Position numbers and translations under genes: made by a program
Shown: positions 5,113 to 7,241 of the stretch, piece by piece
Numbering within the stretch: position 1 is the first letter of the stretch
How the letters are laid out: each line of letters begins with the position of its first letter
From: Clostridia bacterium
GTDB taxonomy: Bacteria > Bacillota_A > Clostridia > Christensenellales > Aristaeellaceae
Direction: 5' to 3'
Assembly: GCA_017530275.1 (NCBI GenBank)
Contig: JAFXMP010000351.1
Coordinates: 1 to 7,241 of the forward strand
Length of the DNA stretch: 7,241 nt
Notes under the pieces: model-generated
Told to the model about the DNA's origin: nothing
Database searches by the model: none
Seen by the model: the letters and a program-made list of their open reading frames with translations, nothing else

Positions 5113-6009
5113 TTATTTCTTCTCAACCGTTTTGCAAAACGCGGAACTGACCAAGGCAAAAGTCAAATAGGTGATCAACGCGCTGCAGCAGGTATCCGTG
5201 AGAAAATGGTTGGTCATATGGATGCGATTGTACATGTACACCAGAACGTACGCCCAGGCGATGCCATAGGCGATCCAGTTTTTCCTGACGCTGCTGTTTT
5301 TCAGCGCGCCTGTCAGCATGGGCAGGCTGAACATCATGGCGGCAATGGACATATGTCCGCTGGGCCAGGATTTGTAGCTGTCATTATTGCCCGCAAAATA
5401 GGGCACCATCTGCCACCAGTTGCGGAACTCGCTCTGCGGGTCGTCCAGGGTGATGAGGTACTTATAACGCGGACGGGAACCCACCTGCTTGAGCCACTGG
5501 TTCAGACAGTCCCCCATGAACCCGGCCACCAGAATGGCAGCGCCTACGGCAATCAGTTGATCGGGGTCAGCGTCATCCGCCAGATGGACCACCACGAAGG
5601 GCACCCAACTGTAAATGACCGCCCAGAACAGCCAGCTTGCCACGGACAGCAGGGCAGAGGATTCGCCCGGAACATAGCCGAACAGGGCACGCACTTTGGA
5701 CCCGAAAGAACTGTTGGAGTAATACACCGCCATGAACCAGCCCAGAATCAGCAGTACCCGGGCCAGGAAACGGAACGAATCGCCCTTCTTTTTCAGTCCG
5801 GCGTACAGCAGCGCGCCGCCCGCGGGATACAGGCAGTAAGCCAGCACAAAGGCGTAGTTTGCAAAGATCGTACCCAGATCAGTCACGTTGGCAAGCGCCT
5901 CGTTGATCGGAAAGTCATAGAAAGAACCGATAACGATGCCCAGGACCAGCGCGGAAACCACGCCGACGAAACCGGCGGACGGGACGCCAAGAATGGTATG
6001 TTTGTTCAT
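5113..6009 (-). CDS. PAP2-family integral membrane phosphatase
   Basis: A 298-residue multi-spanning protein with hydrophobic segments near 14-30, 52-71, 82-98, 119-142, 152-170, 220-234, 246-260 and 275-292. It carries the three-part phosphatidic acid phosphatase type 2 signature: C1 KQVGSRPR (174-181, K-x6-R, but followed by Y182 instead of the usual Pro), C2 WPSGH (215-219) and C3 NRIHMTNHFLTD (261-272, with R262, H268 and D272 in the R-x5-H-x3-D spacing). The catalytic histidines of C2 and C3 are present, so an active phosphatase on a lipid phosphate or undecaprenyl-pyrophosphate-like substrate is plausible; the substrate cannot be told from sequence. The ATG lies 14 nt after hisS with an AGGAGA ribosome-binding site that overlaps the hisS stop, and aspS follows after 33 bp. 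It is therefore embedded in a tRNA synthetase operon, with no evident functional link. Confidence 0.9.
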   Translation of the reverse strand: MNKHTILGVPSAGFVGVVSALVLGIVIGSFYDFPINEALANVTDLGTIFANYAFVLAYCLYPAGGALLYAGLKKKGDSFRFLARVLLILGWFMAVYYSNSSFGSKVRALFGYVPGESSALLSVASWLFWAVIYSWVPFVVVHLADDADPDQLIAVGAAILVAGFMGDCLNQWLKQVGSRPRYKYLITLDDPQSEFRNWWQMVPYFAGNNDSYKSWPSGHMSIAAMMFSLPMLTGALKNSSVRKNWIAYGIAWAYVLVYMYNRIHMTNHFLTDTCCSALITYLTFALVSSAFCKTVEKK

Positions 6010-6018
6010 TGCAAAGCA

Positions 6019-6024
6019 TCTCCT
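6019..6024 (-). promoter_or_regulatory. Ribosome-binding site of the PAP2 gene, overlapping the hisS stop
   Basis: On the minus strand the hisS stop and the ribosome-binding site run together as TAAGGAGAT: the last A of the TAA is the first base of AGGAGA. The PAP2 ATG follows 9 nt later. A ribosome terminating on hisS would cover this site, which suggests linked translation of the two genes and fixes the PAP2 start. Confidence 0.75.
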
Positions 6025-7241
6025 TACTTTTGGATCATTGCACTGATTTCTTCCGCCGCGCTGTCCAGCGGCAGTTCTTTTTCTTCTTTGGTTTCCATGT
6101 TGCGCAGTTTCACCGTGCCCCGGGCGTATTCGTCGCCGCCCACGATGACGATATACTTGGCCCCGATTTTATCGGCAAACTTGAACTGCGCTTTCAGGCT
6201 GCGGCCTGCAAGGTCGGAATCGGCCTTTATGCCCTTTGCCCGCAAACCCTGGGCGAAGGTGAAGGCGGGAATTTTCATATCCGCGCCAAGGTTCGCCACA
6301 TACACGTCGGTAACGGAGGGCATTTCCGGCAGCAGGTTCTGATTGCGAAGCTCCATCAGGATGCGCTCCGCGCCGATGCCGAAGCCCGCCGCCGGGGTGG
6401 CGGGGCCGCCGAGCTGCTCCACCAATCCGTCATACCGGCCGCCGCCGCACAGGGCCAGCCCTTCCCGGCCCGCCTGCATGATGATTTCAAACACCGTCTT
6501 GGTGTAGTAATCCAGTCCGCGCACGATATGGGGGTCGATCTGGAAGGGGATGCCTTGGGCGGTCAGCAGGGCCTGGAGCTGTTCAAAGTGCTCCCTGCAC
6601 TCGTCGCACAGGCAGTCCAGGATCACCGGCGCGTTTTCCGTGATGCACTTGCACTTTTCTTCCTTGCAGTCCAAAATACGCAGGGGGTTTTTCTCGAACC
6701 TGGTGCGGCAGGTTTCGCACATGCAGTCGATCCGGTCGCCCAAATACTCTTTCAGGCACTGGTGATATTTGGGCCGACATATGGGGCAGCCGATGGAATT
6801 GATATGCACGCACAGGTTTTTGAGGCCCAGACCCGTGAGGAAACCGTACAAGGTGGAAATCAGCTCCGCTTCCACCGTGGGTTCCTTGCCGCCGAAGCAC
6901 TCCATGCCGAACTGGTGATGCTCCCGAAGCCGCCCGCTCTGGGGATTCTCATAGCGGAAAATGGGGGCGTTCAGATAATACACCTTGCAGGGCAGCGCTT
7001 CCTGGAACAGGTGGTTTTCGATGAAAGCGCGCACGGCCCCGGCGGTGCCTTCGGGCTTCAGGGTGATGGAGCGATCGCCCTTGTCCTTGAAGGTATACAT
7101 TTCCTTCTGCACGATGTCCGTGGTGTCCCCCACGCCGCGCAGGAACAGTTCGGTGTGCTCAAACACCGGCGTGCGGATTTCCCGATAACCGGCCTTCGCC
7201 GCCGCTTCCCGTTCCTTCTGTTCGATCCACTGCCACAGGTA
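6024..7241 (-). CDS. hisS: Histidyl-tRNA synthetase, 5' end beyond the window
   Basis: A class IIa synthetase that charges tRNA(His). 405 residues are visible and the frame is open to base 7241; from the usual ~420-residue length about 15-20 N-terminal residues are missing. The first visible residues are YLWQWIEQKEREAAAKAGYR. A GTG at 7166 is an internal valine (TPVFEHTELF), not the start. Motifs, numbered from the first visible residue: EHTELFLRGVGDTTDIVQKE (28-47), LKPEGTA (61-67), motif 2 FRYENPQSGRLREHHQFGME (95-114), the His-specific RGLDYYTKTVFE (241-252), GGGRYDGLVEQLGG (266-279) and motif 3 GFGIGAERI (286-294). The C-terminal anticodon-binding domain starts near TDVYVANLG (311-319). 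The insertion domain (152-215) is very cysteine-rich, with 12 Cys. The gene is first in the visible hisS-PAP2-aspS group; any promoter or leader is outside the window. Confidence 0.97.
   Translation of the reverse strand, partial: YLWQWIEQKEREAAAKAGYREIRTPVFEHTELFLRGVGDTTDIVQKEMYTFKDKGDRSITLKPEGTAGAVRAFIENHLFQEALPCKVYYLNAPIFRYENPQSGRLREHHQFGMECFGGKEPTVEAELISTLYGFLTGLGLKNLCVHINSIGCPICRPKYHQCLKEYLGDRIDCMCETCRTRFEKNPLRILDCKEEKCKCITENAPVILDCLCDECREHFEQLQALLTAQGIPFQIDPHIVRGLDYYTKTVFEIIMQAGREGLALCGGGRYDGLVEQLGGPATPAAGFGIGAERILMELRNQNLLPEMPSVTDVYVANLGADMKIPAFTFAQGLRAKGIKADSDLAGRSLKAQFKFADKIGAKYIVIVGGDEYARGTVKLRNMETKEEKELPLDSAAEEISAMIQK

Noticed and set aside
4927..6342. A 471-codon plus-strand open frame crossing aspS, the PAP2 gene and hisS
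   Set aside because: It runs antisense through three well-identified genes, has no recognisable domain and a His/Gln-rich composition typical of a shadow frame in GC-rich DNA. It is explained by codon bias on the other strand.
7164..7166. GTG as the hisS start codon
   Set aside because: The residues upstream in the same frame (YREIRTP) continue the conserved HisRS N-terminal sequence, so the GTG is an internal valine and the real start is outside the window.

Overview
The window is a stretch of bacterial chromosome in which every supportable gene lies on the minus strand, so transcription runs from high to low coordinates. The protein families point to an anaerobic Gram-positive of the class Clostridia, probably a moderately GC-rich gut-type lineage: a hisS/aspS pair, an Asp23/AmaP/DUF2273 envelope-stress trio, nusB, and a clostridial M22 glycoprotease-like protein. 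Shine-Dalgarno sites are strong (AAGGAGGT and close variants). There is no phage, transposon, CRISPR or RNA gene. No species can be named from the sequence.

Right-hand block (7241 down to 3790): a histidyl-tRNA synthetase gene cut by the window edge, a PAP2-family membrane phosphatase, and a 429-residue aspartyl-tRNA synthetase of the short archaeal type. They are closely spaced (14 and 33 bp gaps), and the phosphatase ribosome-binding site overlaps the hisS stop codon, so they look like one transcription unit. Two aspects are unusual: a lipid-phosphatase-like gene sits between two synthetase genes that are often neighbours in Firmicutes, and the aspS is the short, possibly non-discriminating type rather than the usual ~590-residue bacterial enzyme.

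Intergenic region (3579-3789, 211 bp), the only sizeable gap: it holds a perfect 21-bp inverted repeat with a 3-base centre just after aspS, then a near-consensus extended -10 sigma-A promoter reading left, then the consensus ribosome-binding site of the next gene.

Left-hand block (3578 down to 1): Asp23/Gls24-family protein, AmaP-like membrane anchor, DUF2273-like small membrane protein, NusB, a TsaD-like M22 paralog, and the first 17 codons of what looks like a class I SAM-dependent methyltransferase. Overlaps of 8 nt (amaP/DUF2273) and 1 nt (nusB/M22) and a 2-nt gap (M22/methyltransferase) indicate an operon with translational coupling. Asp23 and AmaP should form a membrane-attached complex; both carry long acidic, Pro/Glu-rich tails beyond the conserved domain. 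NusB links the unit to transcription antitermination and rRNA synthesis.

No wholly new system is evident. The points most worth a second look are the divergent TsaD paralog, the acidic tails of the Asp23/AmaP pair, the archaeal-type AspRS with changed tRNA-discrimination positions, the extra cysteines in HisRS, the embedded PAP2 gene and the long palindrome.
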